DNA of 64,000 nucleotides from UBA11986 sp031402435. GTDB taxonomy: Bacteria > Bacteroidota > Ignavibacteria > UBA10030 > UBA6906. The stretch lies in NCBI GenBank assembly GCA_031402435.1, contig JANNSJ010000029.1:1-64000 (forward strand), written 5' to 3'. The notes beneath the pieces were generated by a model. That model did not search any database. It saw only the letters and a program-made list of their open reading frames with translations, and was not told the DNA's origin. Below are positions 49,876 to 56,773 of this stretch, in pieces. Every line of letters begins with the position of its first letter. The first letter of the stretch is position 1. Both the position numbers and the translations under genes were made by a program.

Positions 49876-50645
49876 AATTGTTTCTCCTTACGCTTGTATT
49901 CTTTTGTGTTTCATCATTGCACTCTGCACAGGGTATCAATCCTGATATAGAGAATCATCTTTCGCGAATTGAAAAGGGAGAAGCTGATCGTGTCAAGTCA
50001 GAGCTTCCATCGTTGTTGTTGAAGTATCCCAACAATCCCGGTGTGCTGTATCTGCAAGGTGTGCTGACAACCGATGGAACTGAAGCCGTACGTGTATATC
50101 AAAGTATCGTCGATAATTTCCCGAAAAGTGAATGGGCCGACGATGCCCTCAATAAAGTGTACCAGTTTTATTATGCCATTGGACTGTATCGAACAGCCGA
50201 GATAAAGCTCAATCAGCTTAAGACTGACTACCCGCAGTCGAAATTCGTTACAGGCCTCGTCCAATCTGACACAAAAAATCTTCAAGAAGAGAAGCAAGCT
50301 CCTGAGTTGCCCTCCACGGAGAAGCCATCGCAGGATGTGGAAACGCAATCTGGCAATGAAAAGACTGTTGTCGAAGACCGACCCCCGGTGCAACCGTTGG
50401 CCGATGTGCTACGCGGCCAGTATACGCTGCAAGTTGGTGCATACTCCTCACAAGTAAACGCTGAGAAGCAAAAACTCTTCTTCGAGGATCTGAACTATTC
50501 CGTTGAGGTGATTAACAAGGTGAAGGATGGCCGTTCGCTGTTTGTTGTGCTTGTTGGTGACTACAAAACAGCCGACGTGGCAAAGTCAAAGGGTACGGAG
50601 TTTAAAAATAAATATAATATCAATTCCATGGTAGTGACGAGGTAG
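49872..50645 (+). CDS. Exported TPR and SPOR-domain protein
   Basis: A 257-residue exported protein. A signal peptide (about 1-20) precedes TPR-like helices (about 25-125), a Pro/Glu-rich linker and a C-terminal SPOR domain (about 180-257; GQYTLQVGAYSSQVNAEKQK and FVVLVGDYKTADVAK). SPOR domains bind denuded peptidoglycan at division sites, so the protein may localise to the septum. It overlaps miaB by 4 bp and the sigma-54 gene begins 1-16 bp after its stop, so all share one transcript. Confidence 0.85.
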   Translation: MKLFLLTLVFFCVSSLHSAQGINPDIENHLSRIEKGEADRVKSELPSLLLKYPNNPGVLYLQGVLTTDGTEAVRVYQSIVDNFPKSEWADDALNKVYQFYYAIGLYRTAEIKLNQLKTDYPQSKFVTGLVQSDTKNLQEEKQAPELPSTEKPSQDVETQSGNEKTVVEDRPPVQPLADVLRGQYTLQVGAYSSQVNAEKQKLFFEDLNYSVEVINKVKDGRSLFVVLVGDYKTADVAKSKGTEFKNKYNINSMVVTR

Positions 50646-50646
50646 C

Positions 50647-51789
50647 GTGCAGAGTGCAGCGATGAAGTCCGAATTTCGAAGTGTCCAGGAAGAATACGGG
50701 ATTCTCGGCGAATCTGTCGAGATGAAGAAGATCGTGGAAGTCATCGGACAGGTGGGTCCGAGCGATATCACCGTGCTGATCAGCGGCGAAAGTGGTGTTG
50801 GCAAGGAAGTGATTGCCAAAGCCATTCACGCGGCGAGTAACCGTAACAAGAAGCCGTTGATCACGGTGAATTGCGGAGCGATTCCCGAAGGGATCATCGA
50901 AAGTGAGTTGTTCGGTCACGAGAAGGGTTCCTTTACGGGTGCATCAGAACAACGCAAAGGATACTTCGAGCTTGCGGACGGCGGTACGATTTTTCTTGAT
51001 GAAATCGGTGACCTGCCGCTTTCTTCACAGGTAAAGTTTCTCAGGATTCTTGAGAATGGTGAATTCCAACGTGTCGGCTCTTCTGTGCCACGGAGAGTTA
51101 ATGTTCGCGTTATTGCTGCAACAAACAAGGACCTCGAGACCGAGGTACGGCACAACCGATTCCGGGCTGATCTGTTCTATCGCCTCCGGTCGGTAAACAT
51201 TCATATCCCCCCGCTCAGGCAGCGGCAGGAAGACATTGAAATCTTCTTCAAATATTTTGCCGAGAGTTTTGCATCACGGAACAACATCAAGTTTGGTGGT
51301 ATTTCGAGTAATGCCATGCAGTTGCTCAGGTCATATCACTGGCCGGGAAATGTCCGCGAATTACGAAATGTTGTCGAGAGCATGCTTGTGATTGAAGGCG
51401 GCAAGTATCTTGATGTATCGGACGTGAAAAAATATTTGAAGGATTACAAAGAAGCGACCGAAGACAGAAACCTTCCCATTCACGTTACGGGACGCAGTGT
51501 TGAGCAGGCGGAGCGGGAGTTGATTCTGCGTGCACTGCTGGACATCAAAGGGAATATCCTTGATTTGAAGAACCTGATTTCGGAGCAAGTCCAAAACCAT
51601 GCATCAAGCGGGTCTGCGCCGTTACGCGATCCACAGGAAGAGACGAACCTATCGCTCCAGGCGATGGAGAAACGGATGATTGCAGAGGCATTGCAACGGT
51701 TCAAGGGGAACCGCCGTGTTGCAGCGCGTTCCTTGAACATCAGTGAGCGAACGCTCTACCGCAAGATCAAAGAATACGGGTTGGATTGA
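50647..51789 (+). CDS. Sigma-54-dependent Fis-family transcriptional activator without receiver domain
   Basis: A 380-residue AAA+ enhancer-binding protein. Walker A is GESGVGKE (about 48-55), the sigma-54 contact loop is GSFTGA (94-99; usually GAFTGA), Walker B is GTIFLDEIGDLP, and R-fingers lie in RFRADLFYRL. A Fis-type HTH ends the protein (NRRVAARSLNISERTLYRKI). There is no receiver, GAF or PAS domain, so activity must be controlled by other means. A GTG start at 50647 has GAGG upstream; ATG at 50662 is an alternative. It stands before lptE, a pairing known in Bacteroidota. Confidence 0.93.
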   Translation: MQSAAMKSEFRSVQEEYGILGESVEMKKIVEVIGQVGPSDITVLISGESGVGKEVIAKAIHAASNRNKKPLITVNCGAIPEGIIESELFGHEKGSFTGASEQRKGYFELADGGTIFLDEIGDLPLSSQVKFLRILENGEFQRVGSSVPRRVNVRVIAATNKDLETEVRHNRFRADLFYRLRSVNIHIPPLRQRQEDIEIFFKYFAESFASRNNIKFGGISSNAMQLLRSYHWPGNVRELRNVVESMLVIEGGKYLDVSDVKKYLKDYKEATEDRNLPIHVTGRSVEQAERELILRALLDIKGNILDLKNLISEQVQNHASSGSAPLRDPQEETNLSLQAMEKRMIAEALQRFKGNRRVAARSLNISERTLYRKIKEYGLD

Positions 51790-51792
51790 GTG

Positions 51793-52293
51793 ATGCGCAT
51801 TCTTGGTTTCACAATGTTATTGATCGTTGTTCTTTTGTGTACTGGATGTCCGTACTCGTTCACCGGCGCGTCTGTTCCGAAGCACTTGAAGACCGTTGCC
51901 ATTCCGCTGGTCGATGATCAATCGGGCTTTGGCGAAGCTGGGTTACGCGAGCGCTTCACAACGGAGCTGACGAACCTGTTCACCAGCGATAACAGTCTGG
52001 CCGTTGCCGACCGCACCACCGCCGATTCGATCCTCGAAGGAGTGATCGTTTCTGTGAGCGACGCGCCATCGGTTGTAACGCAAGGCGAGGCGGTGACAAA
52101 GCGACGGATTACCTTGACGGTCAAGTGTGCGTTTCAAGACAAGATTCAGCGGAAAAAAGTGTGGGATAAGAACTTCTCCCAATGGGGAGATTACGATTCG
52201 GGGGGCGGCCTATCCCAGCGGGATGCTGGTTTACGCGAGGCTATCAAGAAAGTAACCGAGGATATTTTGTTGGAAACGGTTTCAGGCTGGTAA
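51793..52293 (+). CDS. lptE: LptE-family lipopolysaccharide assembly lipoprotein
   Basis: A 166-residue lipoprotein of the LptE family that plugs the LptD barrel during LPS insertion. The signal ends in the lipobox LLCTGC (Cys predicted lipidated), followed by PYSFTGASVPKHLKTVAIPL, LRERFTTELTNLF and a VWDKNFSQWGDY segment. ATG at 51793 is used, with a GTG just before it. The sigma-54 activator gene ends 3 bp upstream. An LPS or similar outer-membrane lipid is therefore expected in the host. Confidence 0.88.
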   Translation: MRILGFTMLLIVVLLCTGCPYSFTGASVPKHLKTVAIPLVDDQSGFGEAGLRERFTTELTNLFTSDNSLAVADRTTADSILEGVIVSVSDAPSVVTQGEAVTKRRITLTVKCAFQDKIQRKKVWDKNFSQWGDYDSGGGLSQRDAGLREAIKKVTEDILLETVSGW

Positions 52294-52349
52294 ATCGCAG
52301 GCCGGCACACCATCACATTCACTATTAGAGGTAAAACAAACTGATTATT

Positions 52350-53816
52350 ATGGAAGAAATTATTCTGATAGCCTACATTGCCGCACTTTCAGTGTTGTTT
52401 GTATTCGGCTCGCATGGTTTTATCATGATTTATTATTACCTCAAATTCAGGAACCAACACCAACAGGCAGCCGGCGGGCTGAATGAATATCCGGTGGTGA
52501 CCGTCCAACTCCCCGTGTTCAACGAGTTGTATGTCGTCGGTCGCCTGATTGACGCATCGTGCGCGATTGTCTATCCGAAAGACAAACTCGAAGTCCAGGT
52601 ACTTGACGACTCAACCGATCAAACGGTGGACGTTGTTGCATCCTACGTTGAGAAGTATCGCCAGCAGGGGTTTGACATCAAACATATTCGTCGTAACAAC
52701 AGGGCTGGATATAAAGCCGGTGCTTTGAAGGAAGGACTCGCCACAGCACGCGGGGAGTTTGTGGCAATCTTCGACGCTGACTTTGTTCCGCGCGCCAACT
52801 TCCTGCTCAAGACCATCCCCCATTTCTTCGTCGACCCGAAGATTGGCATGGTACAAACACGATGGGAACACCTCAATTTTGACTACTCGCTTCTGACCAG
52901 AACCCAGGCGATGGCCCTTGACGGCCACTTTGTAATCGAACAGGCTGTGCGCAACAAAGTCGGGTTCTTCATCAACTTCAATGGGACGGCGGGAGTCTGG
53001 AGAAAGTCGTGCATCGAAGACGCAGGCAACTGGCAGGCAGATACACTGACGGAAGATCTTGACTTGAGCTACAGGGCTCAACTACGTGGATGGAAATTCA
53101 AGTATCTGAATAACGTCACCTCGCCGGCCGAACTTCCCTCGGAGATCAATGCGCTCAAGTCCCAGCAGTTCCGTTGGACGAAAGGCGCCATTGAGACCGC
53201 CCGTAAGATGCTGCCGGTTGTATGGAGGTCTGCCATCCCGCTTAAGGTGAAGGTTCATGCAACGTTCCATCTTACGAATAACCTGGTATTCCCATTCATC
53301 CTGTTGGCGGGAATTCTGAATGTGCCTCTCGTGTTCATCAAGCACACCGGCCTCTACAATGCATATTTCGACTTCATGTCAATCTACGTCTTTGCATTCA
53401 TCGGGTCGTTCCTCTTCTATATGTTTTCCCAGCGGGATGTGCACGCCGACTGGCAACGGCGCTTGTTCCTGTTCCCAGTATTCATGGCGGGCAGCATGGG
53501 ATTTGCAGTGAATAACAGTAAAGCAGTAATGGAAGGCCTCTTCAAGAAGAAGAGCGAATTTGTTCGCACTCCAAAGTACAGCATCAAAGACAAAAAAGAT
53601 TCGTGGAAGGATAAAAAGTACGTACCATTGAAAATCAACTCCACCGTTGTTGTCGAAATTGTTCTTGCAATCTATTGCCTCTTTGGTGTTGCATCTTCAA
53701 TTTATTTTTTGGAGATTGCGGCAGTTCCGTTTCAACTTCTCTTCTTTCTTGGATTTGCATTTGTTTCGATGATGTCAATCAAACACGCCTGGCTGGCACG
53801 CCGGATCGATGGATAA
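52350..53816 (+). CDS. Processive family 2 glycosyltransferase (cellulose-synthase-like, membrane)
   Basis: A 488-residue inner-membrane GT2 with one N-terminal and several C-terminal helices around a cytosolic GT-A domain. The D, DxD, ED and QxxRW set is visible: VLDDSTDQT, FDADF, TEDLDLSYR and QQFRWTKG, typical of processive enzymes such as CESA, hyaluronan or mannan synthases. The polymer made cannot be inferred. It follows lptE by 56 bp and precedes a TPR gene, so envelope or matrix synthesis is likely. ATG start, upstream region AT-rich. Confidence 0.9.
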   Translation: MEEIILIAYIAALSVLFVFGSHGFIMIYYYLKFRNQHQQAAGGLNEYPVVTVQLPVFNELYVVGRLIDASCAIVYPKDKLEVQVLDDSTDQTVDVVASYVEKYRQQGFDIKHIRRNNRAGYKAGALKEGLATARGEFVAIFDADFVPRANFLLKTIPHFFVDPKIGMVQTRWEHLNFDYSLLTRTQAMALDGHFVIEQAVRNKVGFFINFNGTAGVWRKSCIEDAGNWQADTLTEDLDLSYRAQLRGWKFKYLNNVTSPAELPSEINALKSQQFRWTKGAIETARKMLPVVWRSAIPLKVKVHATFHLTNNLVFPFILLAGILNVPLVFIKHTGLYNAYFDFMSIYVFAFIGSFLFYMFSQRDVHADWQRRLFLFPVFMAGSMGFAVNNSKAVMEGLFKKKSEFVRTPKYSIKDKKDSWKDKKYVPLKINSTVVVEIVLAIYCLFGVASSIYFLEIAAVPFQLLFFLGFAFVSMMSIKHAWLARRIDG

Positions 53817-53853
53817 GGAATAACGACGCGTGTATACCCACAAGGAATCCGCA

Positions 53854-54543
53854 ATGCACATACCTTCGCTGGAGGCGAGGCTCGCCACACGAGCGAAATC
53901 TCCTTTGTTTGCACGCCTGGCTTCTTATTATTTAAAGGAAGGGCAGATCCAGAAAGCCGTGGATGTTTGCATGGAAGGCCTGAAACATTATCCCAACTAT
54001 GCAACCGCTCATCTTGTGCTCGGTAAGTGCTATGAGGCAATGGGTCGGAATATTGAGGCAATACTGGAGTACGGAAGAGCCGCGAAGACCATGCCTGATA
54101 ATCCCACGGTATTGGGGTTACTCAAGCATGTTGAACTCCGCGAGCAGGAATCCTTCCGTGTGTTTTCCGAAGAACGCACGAGTAAACTGAAAGAGCGGAA
54201 GGACACCATACCATTCGAAACGTATGTTGAAGAGCGCCACGAGCAGAAGGAATCCACCGCTGAGTTCTTGTTACGGCGCCTTCAGGATGTCAGAAAGAAT
54301 GCACCCCAAAGCGCACCCAGGCATCAGCCCGTCGAGGAGCCGCAGACAAACGCGGTTGCACCCAGTAAGATCGTGACGGCAACACTCGCCGAAATCTATG
54401 CCACGCAGGGGGAATACAAGGAAGCGATTGAAGCCTATCGAAAGCTTGTGAGCCAGCGCCCAATCGAAGCGGAACGTTACGTCAAGAGAATTGCACAGCT
54501 TGAAGAGTTAAGCAGATCGCAGCACGAGGAGCACCAGGAGTGA
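53854..54543 (+). CDS. Tetratricopeptide-repeat protein
   Basis: A 229-residue cytosolic protein without a signal. TPR units appear at both ends (LFARLASYYLKEGQIQKAVD; AHLVLGKCYEAMGRNIEAIL; LAEIYATQGEYKEAIEAYRK), separated by a charged middle (about 105-175, rich in Glu and Arg). Such proteins mediate assembly. ATG at 53854 is chosen because AAGGA precedes it at the right distance; a GTG 24 bases upstream is in frame. It ends the run from miaB and is closed by a strong terminator. Confidence 0.82.
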   Translation: MHIPSLEARLATRAKSPLFARLASYYLKEGQIQKAVDVCMEGLKHYPNYATAHLVLGKCYEAMGRNIEAILEYGRAAKTMPDNPTVLGLLKHVELREQESFRVFSEERTSKLKERKDTIPFETYVEERHEQKESTAEFLLRRLQDVRKNAPQSAPRHQPVEEPQTNAVAPSKIVTATLAEIYATQGEYKEAIEAYRKLVSQRPIEAERYVKRIAQLEELSRSQHEEHQE

Positions 54544-54565
54544 ACACCCGTAAGTATTAGAACAT

Positions 54566-54590
54566 AAAAGCCTCTCATCGAGAGGCTTTT
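54566..54590. terminator. Bidirectional intrinsic terminator between the TPR gene and rpsT
   Basis: AAAAGCCTCTC, a three-base loop ATC and GAGAGGCTTTT form a perfect 11-bp stem with terminal A and T runs on both strands. It lies 23 bp after the TPR gene and 30 bp after the convergent rpsT. Confidence 0.92.
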
Positions 54591-54619
54591 CTATTTCCAT
54601 ACCGTGTGACCGGTTGAAA

Positions 54620-54874
54620 TTACTTCAGCTTGTTCACAAACTTTGTCAGGTTCGATTTGTTGTTTGCCGCCATGTTCTTGTGGATGAGACCCTTTGCAGC
54701 AAGCTGATCCAGCAGCTTTGCGGTCTTGCGGAGTTCAACAACAGCTTTTTCCTTTTCGGTGGTGGTACGGACGCGCTTGATTGCCGAGCGCATCTTTGTT
54801 TTCCACTCTTTGTTCCGTACTGCTCTGCGTTTCGAGATCCGGGCCCGTTTCTCTGCTGACTTATGCTGTGCCAT
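54620..54874 (-). CDS. rpsT: 30S ribosomal protein S20
   Basis: An 84-residue basic helical protein that binds 16S rRNA. The start MAQHKSAEKRARISKRRAVR and the end NLTKFVNKLK fit S20, including the poly-helical KxxAxxKAA-type spacing. It is monocistronic, with a promoter about 47-75 bp upstream and a terminator downstream. No other ribosomal genes are nearby. Confidence 0.96.
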   Translation of the reverse strand: MAQHKSAEKRARISKRRAVRNKEWKTKMRSAIKRVRTTTEKEKAVVELRKTAKLLDQLAAKGLIHKNMAANNKSNLTKFVNKLK

Positions 54875-54920
54875 TCAACATTCCTGTTTGATACGTGCGA
54901 TAATAATTTAGTGTATGATA

Positions 54921-54949
54921 ACAATACCCAAAAATGAGCTTAAAGTCAA
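54921..54949 (-). promoter_or_regulatory. Predicted promoter of rpsT
   Basis: On the minus strand, TTGACT (54944-54949) is followed after exactly 17 bp by TATTGT (54921-54926). Transcription would start near 54914, giving a leader of about 40 nt before the rpsT ATG. Confidence 0.5.
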
Positions 54950-55107
54950 CGAGCGTGAGTTGCTGTTTCTGCTTAGCTCGGATCAGGATGTAGTAGACTA
55001 GCATCAGCCTCAATGTTTCCCGGCCCTCTTTTGCTTGCTACTGGCACCCCTTTTCTGTAACTTTTTCCGCACTATCGTTCCCATGAGTGAAGACGCCGTT
55101 CCGGCAC

Positions 55108-55758
55108 ATGCCTAAATCCTCTCGGCCACATACCCCCGCGGCCCCGTCATCCGTTGATTCGAAAGAGCAACGCAAGCTCGATTCCCGTGCTGAAGACTCC
55201 AGACTCATCCAGGAAGCGCTCGCGGGCAACGACAAGTCCTACAAAAGACTGATGAACAAGTACCACGATGCAATCTTTAATTTCATTTTCAAGATGGTCC
55301 ACGACCGGCAGCAAGTGGAGGACCTGACGCAGGAAGCATTCATCAAGGCGTTCGCATCACTGAAGAACTTCAACGATGAGTACGCATTTTCCACCTGGCT
55401 CTACAAGATTGCAACGAATAACAGCATTGACTTCATCAGGAAGCGAAAGCTCCAGACGTACTCCATCGACAAACCGATTGAATCGAAAGACGGCGACTAT
55501 ACGTTCGAACTGCCGGATGAATCGTATGAAGCCGACAAGGGAATGATTAGCGACCAGAAGACAAAACTGTTGAACGAAGCCATAGCAAAGCTCCCGGAGA
55601 AGTATAAGAAGGTGATACGTCTCCGGCATGTTGAAGAGCAGAGTTACGAGGAAATTGCAGAAGCCCTCAAACTTCCGATTGGAACCATAAAAGCGCACAT
55701 TTTCAGAGCGCGCGAAATGCTTTACAGGCACCTCAAGGATAGAATTCGCAACTATTGA
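55108..55758 (+). CDS. ECF-type RNA polymerase sigma factor
   Basis: A 216-residue sigma-70-family factor with both ECF regions. Region 2 (about 30-100) includes YHDAIFNFIFKMVHDRQQVE, DLTQEAFIKAFASLKNF and FSTWLYKIATNNSIDFIRKR; region 4 (about 150-205) has LPEKYKKVIRLRHVEEQSYE and LPIGTIKAHIFRAREML. ATG at 55108 is taken as the start; GTG at 55087 is in frame and would add seven residues. No zinc-finger anti-sigma factor follows; instead a LiaF-like membrane protein gene lies 31 bp downstream, a possible regulator. Confidence 0.93.
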   Translation: MPKSSRPHTPAAPSSVDSKEQRKLDSRAEDSRLIQEALAGNDKSYKRLMNKYHDAIFNFIFKMVHDRQQVEDLTQEAFIKAFASLKNFNDEYAFSTWLYKIATNNSIDFIRKRKLQTYSIDKPIESKDGDYTFELPDESYEADKGMISDQKTKLLNEAIAKLPEKYKKVIRLRHVEEQSYEEIAEALKLPIGTIKAHIFRAREMLYRHLKDRIRNY

Positions 55759-55789
55759 TGCAACCCGGCGGGCATCGGCATCGTAGTAT

Positions 55790-56701
55790 ATGCAGGACGT
55801 TTTCCAAACTATGCAAAAACACCGGATAATACTGATTGTAGGCGCCTTTCTTCTTGTCGTGGTGGGTTCCGTTGCCGTGGGTCTTGAACTGATCCTGGAT
55901 ACCCCATTCAAGGAAATAGGCCGAACTACAGAAAAAGAACTGAAGGTTGTCCTCAGTTCTTCTTTTGGAAGCCTGCATGTGTCGAAGGGAGAGTCCGAGA
56001 AAATCCTCATTGCCGATGCAGCTGCGGGTAATTCTTCGGACCCGAGAATGGAAATCGATTATGATATCCGCAACCGGATTGGCTATATGGATATTGTGCT
56101 CGGTGAAAATGAGGGTGATCATGAGCGAGGCAAGGGTTCATTCAAAATTTCGAACTTCGATGGCGGAACATGGTATCTCAAATTCAGCAATACGGTGCCG
56201 ATTTCCTTTGATGTCGAGTTGGGTGTGGGAAATGGCGATTTCGATCTCTCTGGTCTGCAAGTAAAAGATTTCACCCTCTCAACAGGTGCAAGCGACGTAA
56301 GCCTCTCCTTTGATGAGCCGAACAAGACATTCATTGAGAATCTCAGTATCGAATCAGGCGTCAGTAAGTTCAATGGCCACAAGCTGGGGAACGCAAACTT
56401 CAAGCGGTTCAGATTTCAAGGCGGCGTTGGTGCGTATACACTGGATTTTGGCGGCAATATCACCAGCGAAGTAGACGTCGATGTGGATGTGGGGCTTGGT
56501 GTCATGACAATTATCATTCCGTCGAATGTGGGGGCGAGGCTCTTCTACGAGAAAAGCTGGGTATCACGGCTTGATTGTGATCGTGACTTTCTCTCGGTCT
56601 CAGACAATGAATATGAGACTGAAAACTACGACAGCGCCGAAGGAAAGATGAACATCAGGATTGATTCGGGATTGGGGAGCATTAAGGTGAGAAGACAATA
56701 A
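55790..56701 (+). CDS. Membrane-anchored LiaF/DUF4097-like protein, possible regulator of the upstream ECF sigma factor
   Basis: A 303-residue protein with one N-terminal membrane helix (about 14-34, IILIVGAFLLVVVGSVAVG) and an exported beta-helix or toast-rack domain (about 50-303) with repeated short strands (FDVELGVGNGDFDLSGLQVK, FTLSTGASDVSLSF, VDVDVDVGLGVMTIIIP). The fold pattern is shared with LiaF and DUF4097 proteins. The short cytosolic N-terminus lacks a zinc finger. Its position directly after the ECF gene suggests that it senses the envelope, but direct anti-sigma action is not shown. ATG at 55811 is an alternative start. Confidence 0.75.
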   Translation: MQDVFQTMQKHRIILIVGAFLLVVVGSVAVGLELILDTPFKEIGRTTEKELKVVLSSSFGSLHVSKGESEKILIADAAAGNSSDPRMEIDYDIRNRIGYMDIVLGENEGDHERGKGSFKISNFDGGTWYLKFSNTVPISFDVELGVGNGDFDLSGLQVKDFTLSTGASDVSLSFDEPNKTFIENLSIESGVSKFNGHKLGNANFKRFRFQGGVGAYTLDFGGNITSEVDVDVDVGLGVMTIIIPSNVGARLFYEKSWVSRLDCDRDFLSVSDNEYETENYDSAEGKMNIRIDSGLGSIKVRRQ

Positions 56702-56725
56702 CGAGGTGTTTGTTTCAAGCGATCC

Positions 56726-56760
56726 AAGGGAAGGACAAGATCTCCGTGTCTTTCCCTTTT
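56726..56760. terminator. Terminator between the LiaF-like gene and the CHAT gene
   Basis: AAGGGAAGGACA (56726-56737) pairs with TGTCTTTCCCTT (56747-56758), one G-T wobble, loop of nine bases, with T residues after the stem on the plus strand. It lies 24 bp after the plus gene and 14 bp after the end of the convergent one. Confidence 0.75.
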
Positions 56761-56773
56761 CATTTTGTCCGCT

